NCBI GenBank assembly: GCA_008828725.1
Contig: MEHQ01001945.1
Location: 1 to 64,000 of the forward strand
From: Saccharina japonica
Lineage: Eukaryota; Sar; Phaeophyceae; Laminariales; Laminariaceae
DNA length: 64,000 nucleotides
Reading direction: 5' to 3'
Shown here: one piece after another, positions 11,546-23,469 of the stretch
Layout: each line of letters starts with the position of its first letter
How positions within the stretch are numbered: position 1 is the first letter of the stretch
Notes under the pieces: generated by a model
The model's database searches: none
The model's input: the letters and a program-made list of their open reading frames with translations, nothing else
Told to the model about the DNA's origin: nothing
Translations under genes and position numbers: made by a program

Positions 11546-12170
11546 CTATCCGTAAAATTGTAAAGAGGAAGCGTATCCGTCAAAACAGCAACCCTTGTTC
11601 AGGAGGACCGAGCGGTCCACTTGGAACGAGATTTGCGGCAGTTGATTGGTGCTGGAAGTGTTGCGACTGGTTTCGACATTTGTTGGGAGGCCCACGAGGG
11701 TATGGAGCAAAATGAGATGACATGAGAGCACGCAATGGAGCACATGTAGACGCCACAGTTCTCGCCTGCGGTAGGAGCCATGCGATACGGCCATGGCCTG
11801 TACAGGAGGCTCACGAGGGGGAAATTTGGGTGGCGAACGAGACTCTGGCGATATACATCTAGCAAACATGCTGGACCGATGTTCACTGAAGCACCAGGAG
11901 CCCTCGTCGAGCCGCGACGGCGATATCATAACTTCTAGATTTGTTCCGAAGGTGCCACTTGGACGGCTAGCACTGCTTGGTCAGAGGCATGTCAGGCGCT
12001 CTATTTGCGTGTCAAGCTATCCTCTGTACCAGGAGCACTCGCTGCCTGCGTGACGGTACCCCTGTCGTAGAGTCCAACTGCGCAGTCCCGAGGCAAATTT
12101 CATGGGTTACTTTCCGTTGCGGCCTGTTTCAGGATCGGGTGCCCAGAAAGTCGATCGGACACTAACCGCC
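11546..12170. other. Unrecognised ORF-bearing stretch
   Basis: A 127-codon minus-strand ORF (11,546-11,929) overlaps a + strand frame with fairly protein-like composition (for example HLERDLRQLIGAGSVATGFD, near 11,620-11,680) that hits a stop at about 11,724. I recognise no domain on either strand. It may be a decayed coding remnant. Confidence 0.2.
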
Positions 12171-12897
12171 AAAAACAGCATGGAATGGAACGAACGCACG
12201 CGAATAATCTCGTTCCGTTTTAGTCAGTCAAATCGGTCGAATGAAGTCAAGACACGCCCTGAGCGCTGATACCTACTGTATATAGCTGTACTGTTGCATG
12301 CTCTTCCTAGAAGGTTGACAAAACCGTTTTTTTTTCTTCTTTCTGGATCCCGCACCTTGAAAAAGGCTCTATAAGTGGCTTAAACTTATCGAACTACAAA
12401 TATTAAAATCTCCAAGGCCAAATATCTAAGCCGCCGCCCAAGATACAACCTCCATGCCTACTTCGAGCCTGTCCCTCTCGGCGCACGGGCGCGTCGCCGG
12501 CGAGGTAAGCATCGGAGAAGCAACGACCAGGGGCGGCGAGGTCGATGGTCGAAAAAAGCGCTCGAAAATCTGAATGTATTCGTTCTCGAGATCTTTGAGG
12601 TTCGAGGTTCCCATTATACTGTGGCCAGGTAAAAAAAAAACGATTGGCTATCCCTGGCTTTTGGTTTGTTCTTTGTGTTTTAAATATACATATCTATGTA
12701 CGAAGCAGATGCATACATGGCTCGCGCTGACAATACGAAACACAAAGGCAATACCGAGGAGAGAAGCGTGTGGACACCTGTGACCGCAGCTTGTTCAAAG
12801 TGTCGCCGAGCGCCGTGTGAGTAGAGAGAGAGGCAAACTTACACAAAAGATCCTGCGGCTGGTCTGATGGGCTGGAACTAAAAAATACAGGACAAAA
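12171..12897. other. No recognisable gene
   Basis: Short ORFs only. I found no repeat relationship. Confidence 0.5.
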
Positions 12898-14233
12898 GCC
12901 AAAAATAGGTGTGCCTACTCGTAGGGGTCTTAAGCCATTTACTTGTAGGTTCACTAAATATTGCACTCGGGATTTTTTTCCTATTAATAGAGTCCTTCCT
13001 CTGATTGGCCACAGCGCCCGATCATGCCTGTTGTTGGCTGAAAAGTTCCAGGAACACTTCTCTGGGGCTACTCAAGTTGGGCTCCACCTATTTTGAGCTG
13101 GGTACTCCACATTGTAGAGGAAGATTTTTCTGGGAATATTACTTGATTCTATGCGAAACATCTTTAGGTGTGAGGGGTATCGATTTTTTCACGAAGAAGG
13201 GGAGCATATATTTGATTGGAAGGCACAAGTACATGTCACCCTTTCAGCTTTGATTGGTGGGACGTTAGTGAGGAGTCGGTAAAGCCATTTATTTGGGGGG
13301 CGGCATTATTATTGGTATAAGTCTGTCAAGTATTCAGGGATGATTGATGATTGTGATAGGTATATGTGAATGGTATGACTGAAATAAGGGCTGCACATTG
13401 TCAGATGGCAAATATAATATTAATATCTACTTGTGGGCACACGAAATGCGACTATAAATAGCTTTTAAAAAAGTGGAGGTGGGGGGGGGGGGTGGAGGGT
13501 GATACAGCTCCGCGGTCTATGGTGCCCAGTTCCGTAATTATGGTGCTGGTTCGGTTTTTCCACGGTGGTTGCGACGACGTTTTCTTTCAATCGGTGATTT
13601 AACCGTTCGACGAATGTTGACCATTTACGGTTCGCGCTTCGCGTTCACGGCCTCCGGTGGTTCCTGCGGAGGGCTAATTATATTTCTGCATCTTGTGGAT
13701 GGAAGCAGGGTGCCAAATGAGATAATATCCGGGTGGGATCAGGAGAGCAAACAAAGGCCTGTTTTGTTGTCTCGCCTTTTTATGGGGAATATTCCCAGAA
13801 CGTTCTTCCTCTACAATGTGGAAGACTCTATTGCCTATTTTAGGCTTCAATTGTACCTACAAATGTCCCAACCTGTGGCTACAAAATAGATCTTGCCTAA
13901 AAAAGAGAAAGAAAGCTTTCCAACATGCTCGTGGTTCTGGTTGACAGCTCGGGTCACCTGGTCCCGACGGCCCTGTGGCCGAATTCCAGTTTCGTAAAAA
14001 AGGGGTTCAAATGCGCCATTTATGGGTACACTCCAAGCCTAAAACATATTAAACCCAACTCAAGTCGTACGAGCCGCAGAGAGGTGTACACCCGGAAATT
14101 TTCAGCCAACAATAGGTACGATCGGGCGCTGGCCAATCAGAGGGAGGACCAGGAAGTCTTTTGCCGAGTGCAATATATTTAGTGTACCTATAAATGGCTC
14201 AAAACACCTACTGTAGGTACACCATTTTTTGGC
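12898..14233. mobile_element. TIR element of about 1.34 kb
   Basis: The left end starts GCCAAAAATAGGTGTGCCTA, and the reverse complement of the right end starts GCCAAAAAATGGTGTACCTA. Similarity continues inward for about 160 bp (AAGCCATTTA, CACTAAATATTGCACTCGG, CTCTGATTGGCCA, GCGCCCGATC, TGTTGGCTGAAAA), and a second inverted block, CCACATTGTAGAGGAAGA, lies at about 13,108 and 13,826. The centre has one 106-codon + strand ORF (13,569-13,889) without recognisable transposase motifs. I could not identify a target-site duplication. It is probably a non-autonomous DNA transposon. Confidence 0.65.
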
Positions 14234-14264
14234 GTTGGCTCAAAAGTAAAAGTAAAACCATAAA

Positions 14265-15702
14265 GGGAAATGGCCATTCGGGGATATACCCCCTGTTTTT
14301 TCGTCCCTTTGGGGGTATAGGCAAAAACGCGCCCGCGGTGGGCGCTCCCGCGTGCCCAAACAGGCCTCACATGCAATTCCGACGCCCTGGCGAGATGCCC
14401 GAAGCCCATGCCAAGCACGCACATAACTGTTTTTTTTTTCGGGCACGCTCTTGGGCCTAACGGGACAGCAGCGCATGAGAGGGCAAACGAAGCCCCCCCT
14501 TTGATCACATGTTGGGGGGGGATAACCTCACGTATCTACTACATTTAAAATTGTATCTACCACCCCCAATTGACCACTTTTTCCTCCCATTTGGCCGAAA
14601 CCAAGCCCCCTTTTGACCACCTGTAACAGCCTCAAAAACGACTACACTGTACGTATCCACGTCACCGCCCAACACCCCGAATGGACCACGGGGCGGAACA
14701 TCCAGAACTCGTGAGTAGTCGTTATCGTTTTGTCTCCCAAGAAGTCTCGGCACAACTACTCGTATACAACCCAAATATTTATAGACGACATGAAGATATC
14801 GGTTCTTCTGAGAAAACATGATGGTGACGGGAGAATCAGAACACATATGATATGCGTATGGGTCGTGGGTAGCTGGGTGCTTGGTGCTTCGTTGCTAGGT
14901 GCTGGGTGATGGATGCTCGGTGCTTGGTTGTCGGGCGGGAGGGATCCTTGGGACACGAGAAACATAAGGCGCAATTAACTCGACATGGCGGGAAGAAGTT
15001 GGTCCACCTGACTCCACGGGCAAAGCCGATGGGTGTCTGTACTGTGCGTTGGACGGCGGGCTGGTGTGTTCGTGTACGGATCACCCAGCAACGAAGCACC
15101 AAGCACCCAGCAACCCACGACCCATACGCATATGTGTTCTGATTCTCCCGTCACCATCATGTTTCCTCAGAGGAACCGATATCTTCATATCGTCTATAAA
15201 GATTTGGTTTGTAAAGTTGTGCCCAGTTTTCTTGGGAGACAAACGACCGCGACTACTCGCAAGTTCTGGATGTTCCGCTCCGTGGTCTATTCGGGCTGTT
15301 AGGCGGTGGATGCGTCCACTGCTGTAGTCGTTTTTGAGGCTGTCACAAGTGGTCAAAAGGGGGTTTGGTTTCGGCCAAATAGGGGGGAAAAGTGGTCAAT
15401 TGGGGGTAGTAGATAAATTTATAGTAGATACGTGGGGTTATCCCCCCCCCCAACATGTGGTGAAAAGGGGGGCTTCGTTTGCCCCCTCATGCGCCGCTGT
15501 TCTGTTAGGCCCAAAAACGTGCCTTGAGAAAAAAAAAACAGTTGTGTACGTGCTTGGCATGGGCTTCGGGCATCTCGTCATGGCGTCGGAATTGTATTTG
15601 AGGCCTGTTTGGGCACGCGGGAGCGCCCGCCGCGGGCCCGTTTTCCCTATACCCTCAAATGACCGACAAAACAGGGGGTATACCCCCAAATGCCTATTTC
15701 CC
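14265..15702. mobile_element. 1.44-kb near-palindromic foldback-type element
   Basis: The left arm (14,265-14,910) and right arm (15,080-15,702) are inverted copies over more than 600 bp, separated by a spacer of about 170 bp. Matching landmarks are GGGGGTATACCCCC-type ends, GCGTGCCCAAACAGGCCTCA, GATGCCCGAAGCCCATGCCA, AACATGTGGTG/CACATGTTGGGG and GGGTGCTTGGTGCTTCGTTG. No transposase-like ORF lies in the arms or the spacer. The arms have diverged by substitutions and small indels, so this is not an assembly mirror artefact. It lies 31 bp from the preceding TIR element. Confidence 0.85.
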
Positions 15703-15941
15703 GAAAAATAAACTCATTAATAATTGTGTTTATCATGCACGTTTTGCGCAGTACACCTTGTGAAGCTTTCTTCTAGAGGGTATATATATCGAGCAATCGG
15801 GCAAGGTGGTAGGTATGACTGTACTCAAAAGAATCATTTCTATAGGTCAGTCTCCGCTTTGTTTATCCAAAACAAGGCAAACCCACCGATTCCGATGAGG
15901 ACGATAAAGTTGGCAGAGCAGCGATGGTTTTCAGATTTTGG

Positions 15942-16755
15942 TGTGGCCTTGAGCCCACTTGANNNNNNNNNNNNNNNNNNNNNNNNNNNNNNNNNNNNNN
16001 NNNNNNNNNNNNNNNNNNNNNNNNNNNNNNNNNNNNNNNNNNNNNNNNNNNNNNNNNNNNNNNNNNNNNNNNNNNNNNNNNNNNNNNNNNNNNNNNNNNN
16101 NNNNNNNNNNNNNNNNNNNNNNNNNNNNNNNNNNNNNNNNNNNNNNNNNNNNNNNNNNNNNNNNNNNNNNNNNNNNNNNNNNNNNNNNNNNNNNNNNNNN
16201 NNNNNNNNNNNNNNNNNNNNNNNNNNNNNNNNNNNNNNNNNNNNNNNNNNNNNNNNNNNNNNNNNNNNNNNNNNNNNNNNNNNNNNNNNNNNNNNNNNNN
16301 NNNNNNNNNNNNNNNNNNNNNNNNNNNNNNNNNNNNNNNNNNNNNNNNNNNNNNNNNNNNNNNNNNNNNNNNNNNNNNNNNNNNNNNNNNNNNNNNNNNN
16401 NNNNNNNNNNNNNNNNNNNNNNNNNNNNNNNNNNNNNNNNNNNNNNNNNNNNNNNNNNNNNNNNNNNNNNNNNNNNNNNNNNNNNNNNNNNNNNNNNNNN
16501 NNNNNNNNNNNNNNNNNNNNNNNNNNNNNNNNNNNNNNNNNNNNNNNNNNNNNNNNNNNNNNNNNNNNNNNNNNNNNNNNNNNNNNNNNNNNNNNNNNNN
16601 NNNNNNNNNNNNNNNNNNNNNNNNNNNNNNNNNNNNNNNNNNNNNNNNNNNNNNNNNNNNNNNNNNNNNNNNNNNNNNNNNNNNNNNNNNNNNNNNNNNN
16701 NNNNNNNNNNNNNNNNNNNNNNNNNNNNNNTGTGGCCTTGTGCCCACTTGACCTG
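15942..16755. repeat. 21-bp minisatellite interrupted by a 768-base gap
   Basis: Both sides of the N-run (15,963-16,730) carry the same unit, TGTGGCCTTGAGCCCACTTG on the left and TGTGGCCTTGTGCCCACTTG on the right. The gap therefore probably lies in a tandem array whose true length is unknown. On the minus strand the unit would encode a repeated QVG(T/S)RPH heptapeptide. ORFs drawn across the gap have no support. Confidence 0.75.
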
Positions 16756-16942
16756 TTTCGATGACCTGCGCTTTTCTCTTCGGAGATAAGCGACTCTGCC
16801 GGCGATCCTGAGGAACGGTGCGACTAAATATCACACAAACAAAAGCCACCCACAACAAAAACGACCGTATTTTTTTATCAAAGGGATTCGTACTCGTACA
16901 TACGTACCAGGTACCAGGTATGTTATATATATATATATATAT

Positions 16943-17030
16943 GCCGGTCGCCACGGTGGGCTAGCAGGTAACCACGAAGCCTGTTAGCGTCAAGGTCGCG
17001 AGTTCGAGCCCCCCCGAGTGCATGCTCGTA
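16943..17030 (+). repeat. tRNA-like SINE head
   Basis: GGTGGGCTAGCAGGTAACCA (A-box region) is followed by GGTCGCGAGTTCGAGCCCCC (B-box region), and a near-identical copy lies inverted at 62,345-62,430. Both adjoin AT-rich TATATA tracts. A canonical acceptor stem cannot be formed, so a working tRNA is unlikely. Confidence 0.55.
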
Positions 17031-17467
17031 GGGACTTTTTCTCGCAAAAAACAATATCTTGACTAGCGGAAAGCGCGAGAGCGTGAGTTAGCAAAATTCG
17101 ATGAAAATCGACGAGCGTTGGGAAGGCTGAACCCTCTGCGCGATAAAAATCATATAGTAAATGGATCTTCAGCTCGTGTTTAGCAGTGCGCAAAACCGAT
17201 ATCATATGCAACAAAAATATACCAAATCATCCTGAATCCTGAATCATCTCCGATTTTTTTCGTGTCGTGTTTTTTCGAAACTTCTCTGCTGTTTCAGAAT
17301 TGCGGTAAAGGCGGTTCGCTGTGGGAGCAAGCTTAAGCCTGTGGTGGGTGCCACGTCTACGAGATACCAGCAGGGAAGGCACAGGGCAGCAAAACTATTA
17401 ATGGGGCCTGCCATGATTTGCGAGGAAAACCGAAGACTTTTCACGTCTTCCCGATACTTGTCTACGT

Positions 17468-17468
<1 letters not shown>

Positions 17469-17509
<41 letters not shown>

Positions 17510-17592
17510 AGCAGCAGCAGCAGCAGCAACAAAAAGCAGCAGCAGCAGCAGCAACAGCATGCAGCAGAAGCAACAAGCAGCAGCAGCAGGAA
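17469..17592. repeat. (CAG)n microsatellite
   Basis: A long CAG/AGC run with CAA interruptions. It gives poly-Gln, poly-Ser, poly-Ala or poly-Leu ORFs in different frames, none with supporting flanking domains. Confidence 0.95.
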
Positions 17593-18924
17593 GCAGATAT
17601 ATACGTACGTAGAATATACCAGTTTCGCAATAATGCCAGGACACAATCACAGAATAAACCATTCGACCTCATACAATACTGCTGTTTGTTGTTGGCTGCG
17701 ACATCCAAATCGTACTACTGCTGTATACTGGTACATAACAACAGCAGTTTTCGTAGTTTACTGCTGCTATAGCTGCTGTTCTCTCTGTCCTGTCTGTGTT
17801 GATGTCTGTCGTTGGCTTCGCCCTGATGTCTTCTGATCTTTCATCAGTATGATACGGGGCGAGAAGGTACGATGTTTTTCTTGTTCCTCCTGCCTTTGGT
17901 TCTAAATGATACATGGTACCAGGTACACCCCCACAACCGTATACCAGGGGAAATGTATGAATACCATGAGCAACAACAAAACAGCGAAAAAAAAGGCGCG
18001 CAAAAGGCCGCACGCCGCCTGCTGTGTACAGGTCTATACCCGTGTATGTGTGGCATACACGGGTGTGCAGTCAGCGCCGTGGCCATACTTGGTGTGCAGT
18101 CAGCGCCGTTGGGGCCGGCCGTGAGCGAGGTCTACCCTCTCTCAATGCACGGCTGTGCTGCTGCATCTCAATGCACGGCTGTGCTGCTGCACTGCTGGGG
18201 CATATCATATACGTAGGGATGAGAGAAATTCAAAATCTGTCGATCACGCGCTACGAATATTCGAGTACATACAGCAGCAAAGCATCGTATCATGAGTCTG
18301 GCCTCTCATGTATGGCAGCAGCCCGAAAAAAAAGCACGGCGAGCGGGGTGAAGCATGATTATCGCTGCGCGATGAAAACACACGCCCAACTACGACTCGG
18401 CGCGAATATACCGGTGTGCTCAGCCAACGACCGAGCAAACCTGCCCCGCCGCGTGCCGCGTACTTGATAGAAAACTTGACGTGTGTGGGGGGTCAAATCC
18501 GATCCTCGCCTCTACTCCTCCCACGTCAAATCTGATTCTTGCAGAGCAAGTAGTCAGTAAGTACGAAAGCGGCATGGACATCCCCACATACTACAGTACA
18601 TGTTTCTCACTCACCTTATATAGCTTGGTGCCCCTGCTTGCCTTGCCCTATACGCGCCATTCCTCTCCTGCTGGCCTGCGGCAGGCGGCGGGGCGGGGTG
18701 TGATAGTATACTTCCGGGGGGCATCGATCACCCCCCATTCCCCATATCTTTCGAAAATATAAAACGCCTACTTCAATACTACGAAACACCTGGTAGTTTG
18801 AATTTTTTTAGAAAACAGAAAAAAGAGGCAACGAGCCCGATTTCAGGTTTCTTGTGGGAAGGCGGGCGGTACTATAGATACTGCTGTATATCCCTGTTAA
18901 AACTAGGGTACAGGTACGTAGTGT
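17593..18924. other. No recognisable gene
   Basis: It contains two small direct repeats: GTGTGCAGTCAGCGCCGT at 18,064 and 18,092, and TCTCAATGCACGGCTGTGCT at 18,141 and 18,167. ORFs reach 147 codons but lack recognisable features. Confidence 0.5.
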
Positions 18925-19130
18925 GAAGGCATTAGTCCGTTTAGCTACTGGTAGATGGTTAACCAATCACCCACCCAGTCTAAGCCTTACAAACCCTCTC
19001 CCCCCCTTCAGTTTATTTTCTTATAATTTTTTGCCTCGTCCTGCCGACGACGTCATTTTTTAAGGCATTAGTCCGTCGAGCTACGTACTGGCAAATCACC
19101 CACCCAATTTAAGTCTTATAATAGTAGGTT
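18925..19130 (-). repeat. Two partial copies of the 9.5-11.1 kb SINE
   Basis: GGCATTAGTCCGTTTAGCTA and GGCATTAGTCCGTCGAGCTA (about 18,927 and 19,066) are each followed by AATCACCCACCCA and a TAAG(C/T)CTTA block. The B-box half is missing, so both are truncated. Confidence 0.6.
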
Positions 19131-20281
19131 TTTGCCTTAAAGACTACTCGCCTCAGGGGGCGTTGCCCGCGTTAAGGTTCGAGCACGAAGGCTTCAAGGG
19201 AAACTACAGTATATACTATGCTTGAAAAAAAGAGTGAGATGTTTTTCTGGCAGTACCAGAGGTGATTTTGCTTACTTTGACGACGATTGTATCGTGTCCG
19301 AATATGCCACCTTTAGACGGCGGGATCGGGTGCAGTGGCTATTATTTTACTATTTTGAATGCGCGTTTGGCGCGCAAAGAGAGACATTTTCTGTCGGAAA
19401 ATACCTTAGGGCGACTATAGGGAATTTCTGTCTGACGGCATTGATATTCGGACTCAAAACTCGCAGATAATAGTAAGGCCGCGGGTCGGGCGTTTTCTTC
19501 CCCGCCCCCTCGTTTTTTGCACTAGAGGTTACAGTGTAGAGCCTCGACCCCCGTGATGTTTTTTCTTGGGTATAGGGTTATTTGTTCTTGTTTTTTGTTT
19601 GGATAAAGGGGTTTTATTGTGTTTCCTGACACAAAAAAGCTGTCGCCAAAAGGGATCGTCACGACCGTAACGGAAATTGCCCTAGCTCTCCATGCAACGT
19701 ACGGGAGTTTCCCGCTGTCAGTTAGGGAACTGGAGCTGTGCGGCTCTCTAGGTCGGGGCACCGCAACATGGCAAACATGCGTGACAGATTCATAAACGCG
19801 AAACGAACACAAAAAGCAAAAGCCTGGTCAACACGTTGCGGCCACGAATGTCTTGCCCACAAGCCTCAACAGCAAACAGCACCCGCGAAATCGGGCACCG
19901 CCCTCTTTGTGGCGTGTGAGAGGAGTGCGATATACGTTGAAAACGTCCACGTCGTCGGCAGGCAGACATGGTAGAGTCGCTGATGGTTTGGTGTGCGGCT
20001 GCTGTGGGTTAACGGGCAAAACACCCGCGCACAGAAGCCACAACGTTGCTTTTGCGATGCGACGACAATTTGATAGACCTGTAGCTTCTAGAGACTAGTC
20101 TGAAGAAGAAGGAATGATCGGCTGGTGTCTTTTGATGCAACATATCTGTGCCACATGTATAGATAACACCTAGAGCATGGGGTGTCTCTCCCGACGACGC
20201 GTGAGCTTGGCCGGGTGTAGGCGAGACTGCGAACAAAGGCCTCTTCTTTAAGAAACCGACCACTCGATTGTCAACTTAAAA
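19131..20281. other. No recognisable gene
   Basis: Short ORFs only, with no family similarity seen. Confidence 0.5.
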
Positions 20282-21060
20282 CGGGGTGGGGGGGGAGGGG
20301 CGTACTTATTTGTTGCTTGCCTTAGTCATTTGACCATTGACCCCGCATCCCTTTCGAGACGGAGCGCCATTCCTACCTCCAACATTTGGGCGCTCATTAC
20401 TCGTACGGTGTTTCCATATAATACAAAGTTTTTTTTTGCTAATCCTATCCCCTTCCTGTTTCGCCTCCTTTGGCCATAATCTATCTCCTAAGATAGCTAT
20501 CTTTTTCTCGCTACTATCTAGTGTACCAAACTTCTCCATGTCACATTCGTCTATTTTCCTAATTTCCTCTTCTAACACATCTCGTTCCTCCTTGTACATT
20601 TCACATTCTCCCACTATGTGAATTCTACTCTCTATTGCTTTGCCAAATGGGCACATCTGTGCATCTGCTTCCTCCTCCTCCCGGCTACTGGTATACCTCG
20701 TTCTTCTTTCTGGCAGGTCCGGGTTCCCCTACACGAAATCGCAGTTTCAGCGTTTTCGCGAAGTCCATTGGGCCGTGCAAATAAACACGTTTTCATTCCT
20801 ATCCCTTCGCTTAACCCCTCGAATAGCTGTAAGTGTTCCTCCGCTTCCACCTTCTTTCTTAAAGCTAGCCTTTTTCTTCTTTCTATCTTTTCTTTTACTT
20901 CTGTCTTGTACCCCCCAAGCTTCTCTATGGCCAGCATCTCTTTTTGGTTTACTATATCCTTCCATACTTTCTCGACTACGCTATCCCACCCTATTCCAGC
21001 TCGCCCTTTGGTAGGGCATTTGAAAAAATAAAGATGCCTCGGCACTATACGAAACTTTCC
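20282..21060 (-). pseudogene. LINE 3' end (reverse-transcriptase polyprotein C-terminus)
   Basis: Two overlapping minus-strand frames (20,632-21,063 then 20,306-20,656) correspond residue by residue to the end of the LINE at 52,064-54,019. Shared landmarks are KGRAGIGWDSVVEKVWKDI, the zinc-knuckle-like CPFGKAIESRIHIVGEC, SEKKIAILGDRLWP and the terminal NGQMTKASNK. A frameshift separates the two halves. The 3' end passes into a C-rich tract at 20,282-20,300, as in the other copies. The 5' part, including the reverse-transcriptase core, is absent. Confidence 0.85.
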
Positions 21061-21252
21061 CACTCCGACCGGCGGCCTTCAGGCAGTGTTTCAGGCTTGA
21101 AACAGCTCGGTGAAGACACCCCTCTTTGGAAAAGGGCGTTAAGGGTATTTTTTAAGGCAAGCCTTAAGGACCTTTGAGGCAAGCCTTGAGGTCCAGGGCC
21201 TAAACTTGACCCATGTTTCGGGACCAACTACTTGGAATTAGAGTTGGACCAT

Positions 21253-21650
21253 TTCACACATACATCGGACAGATCCCCGACCCAGATCTTCAGGGAAGAT
21301 AGAGTTTTTTGCTGCTCGATCTGGCTCATGTTGGCGGGTGGAATCAAGTATGCCAGAAGACAGCACCTGCACCCCTTGGTAAACAGCGATTTTGCCTTGG
21401 CGTGCGTTGACTGACACCAAACTACTAGGATTCAGTGTGGAATGCTCGGCCCTATACCCCAGACAGCGCACGTTTTGCCTTGCTTGGCACGTCTCCTGAC
21501 ATCTTTGGGTGGAAGCCGTATAATCTGCACGGGTCTCGCACATTGTTCTTGGTTTGGACCTGTACAACAGATCCTGCAAAACGTGTCATAACGGCAGGTT
21601 AGGATCTAGATGATCTTGATCGTGATCTCTGTCCGATGTGTGGATTGTTT
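21253..21650. mobile_element. GATC-rich TIR element, intergenic copy
   Basis: The left end CACATACATCGGACAGATCC and the right end ATCTCTGTCCGATGTGTGGA are inverted repeats. The interior holds GATCTGGCTCATGTTG and CATAACGGCAGGTTAGGATC, which also occur in the copies in introns 1-3 of the gene at 40.7-55.8 kb. A minus-strand ORF of 113 codons (21,238-21,579) runs through it. Part of it (GYRAE, PSS.VSV) is conserved in the fragment at 63,360-63,530. Confidence 0.65.
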
Positions 21651-21999
21651 TCGCAGCAGGACAAGCGACCCACTCTGGCTGGCGGCTGGCACACATTTTT
21701 CCTTTCGTGCTGCCCGTGGTGTTGCACCTGAAAATATAAGTTTTGGCCGCACAAGTTGCAAGTGCTCGTATTTTTCATTCAGCCCATTTCCGAGGATCCT
21801 GTCTCGGTGTTATCTCCTCTGAGAGGGGGGCGATACCTATGCCCGAATACTACAGCACGTAGGTATACACTATCTGCTCCTGTTCTGTATGGAACCGTTC
21901 GGGGTATTTCATCACGTCAAAACTTAAACGTGCCGACGTTTGTATTCTTACAAACAGCCAACTAGGCAGTGAGGCATCCCTGCTGCAATGCAGTCGACG

Positions 22000-22690
22000 C
22001 GGACACCTGATACACATGCACCTGTCCAGGAACCGGGGCGCATGTGAACCAACACCAGCCGCTTCCCCACGCGATCTCCCGCATGCCTAAGCGAGCCGAG
22101 ACTTCGCGCCAAGTTGAAAGCGGGGAATATTTCACGGCAGACAGGAACCTGCGGATGGACATCGTCGTAGGGAGAGGAGGTCTTCGGGACGCTCCGAACC
22201 GCGAGTACCATGACAAGTCAATCCTGCTGGGTATCACCCACGCGGGTCCAGAAGCGCAGGCACATCTGCGAGGAGGCAGTGCTGATTAAGATGGATCACT
22301 GACTCTGCTTCTGAGGCGCGCAAGCGCCAACACTACGCTCGTCCGGTGCATGTTTCTTTCGACGGACGGAGCCACAAACTTGCCACTTTCGCGGTGAAAA
22401 GCTTTGAGGCGTCTCGAGGAAGAGGGTCGTAAATGTATCGACCAGCTGGCCGAGAACGTCGTGGGCTGAAGGGATGGGGGGCCGATGGCCGAGGAAGGGG
22501 GTGGTGAAGGAGCGTGTGCTTCAAGTCGTTTTGGTGACCACACAAGTCGCCATTTCCCGGAGGGTGTCCCGCTTCGAGCCCCTTAAAAACCGCCAGGAAG
22601 CCAGAAGGAGTCGAGGGAGGGGGGTAGCGACATACCCACACTCATCGGCGTGGGGATGGAGCCTGGACGCGGCTAAGGGTTCAAGAGTAG
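22000..22690 (+). pseudogene. Non-LTR reverse-transcriptase C-terminal remnant
   Basis: Three successive + strand frames give a continuous remnant. The first is DRNLRMDIVVGRGGLRDAPN followed by DKSILLGITHA and HLRGGSAD (22,044-22,289). The second is HYARPVHVSFDGRSHKLATF (about 22,330-22,400). The third is VTTQVAISRRVSRFEPLKNR to AWGWSLDA (22,530-22,670). The order resembles the C-terminal region of stramenopile LINE-type polyproteins as I remember them. Frameshifts and stops separate the blocks, so it is dead. It differs from the LINE family at 52-54 kb. Confidence 0.6.
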
Positions 22691-23469
22691 AAGGTTCAGG
22701 AGCGCGTCATGAGAAGGAAGGAGCAAGGACATCGAGTGAAGAAGATTTATGTTAACCCGGAAGTAGGTACGGAAGGGAGGTAGACTTCGGGCTTTTTTTT
22801 TTGGGGTTCCCTTGCTTGGTTTTCTTCTTCTTTCTGGGAATGTTTTATGTGTGATCAACGTTGAAGTTCATGCTAAATATTGTCGGATGGCACGCAAAAC
22901 AACGAAACTAAACAGCAGTTTAGTCCTCTTGGCCTGATTTTATTTCATCTTTCGAGGGGACGGCAGAAAATCCTCCAGGTAGTTGGCAGCACATCGCGTA
23001 AGCGAGGTCACGCCAAGTTCACAAAACGTGGGTTAATCTAAACGAAACGCCTTCTAAGCACCGTCTGGGACGTAAAAAAGGACGCAAGGCCCACAGAACG
23101 AAGACAAATCCGTGCCTTGCGGGATCTTGGGCGCCACAAAAGGTGCCTAGAAGGTCCACTGTTTTTGCCCACCTTCTATTTTGAACCCGAAATGGGGGGT
23201 TCTCGTCATCCACGCGGTACATGGGTGGACAGACCCCCCGTCCCGCGGGTCCCAACGTCGAGAAGTTATATCATGCGTTGAGGATACGTTATTATCATGC
23301 CCACCTTGGCAGCATGTCCTCAACGCGAGGTACGACTCTCGACGAACGCGGTGTAATCAGGGGGGGGGGGGGGTCGGGGTTCAATCATGTATATCGTAAA
23401 ACACTCAGGGATAATAAGATATTGTGGGAATAAGTGTGCGTATTGTGACCGCTGTGGGGCACAAAGTGT
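22691..23469. other. No recognisable gene
   Basis: Short ORFs and a poly-G run at 23,360. No domain is seen. Confidence 0.5.

Noticed and set aside
15724-16954. ORFs of about 280-360 codons across 15.7-17.0 kb
   Set aside because: They consist mainly of the 768 unknown bases.
17341-17772. 143-codon ORF with poly-Ser/poly-Gln tract
   Set aside because: It is open because of the CAG microsatellite. All frames on both strands are open over the repeat and no domain flanks it.
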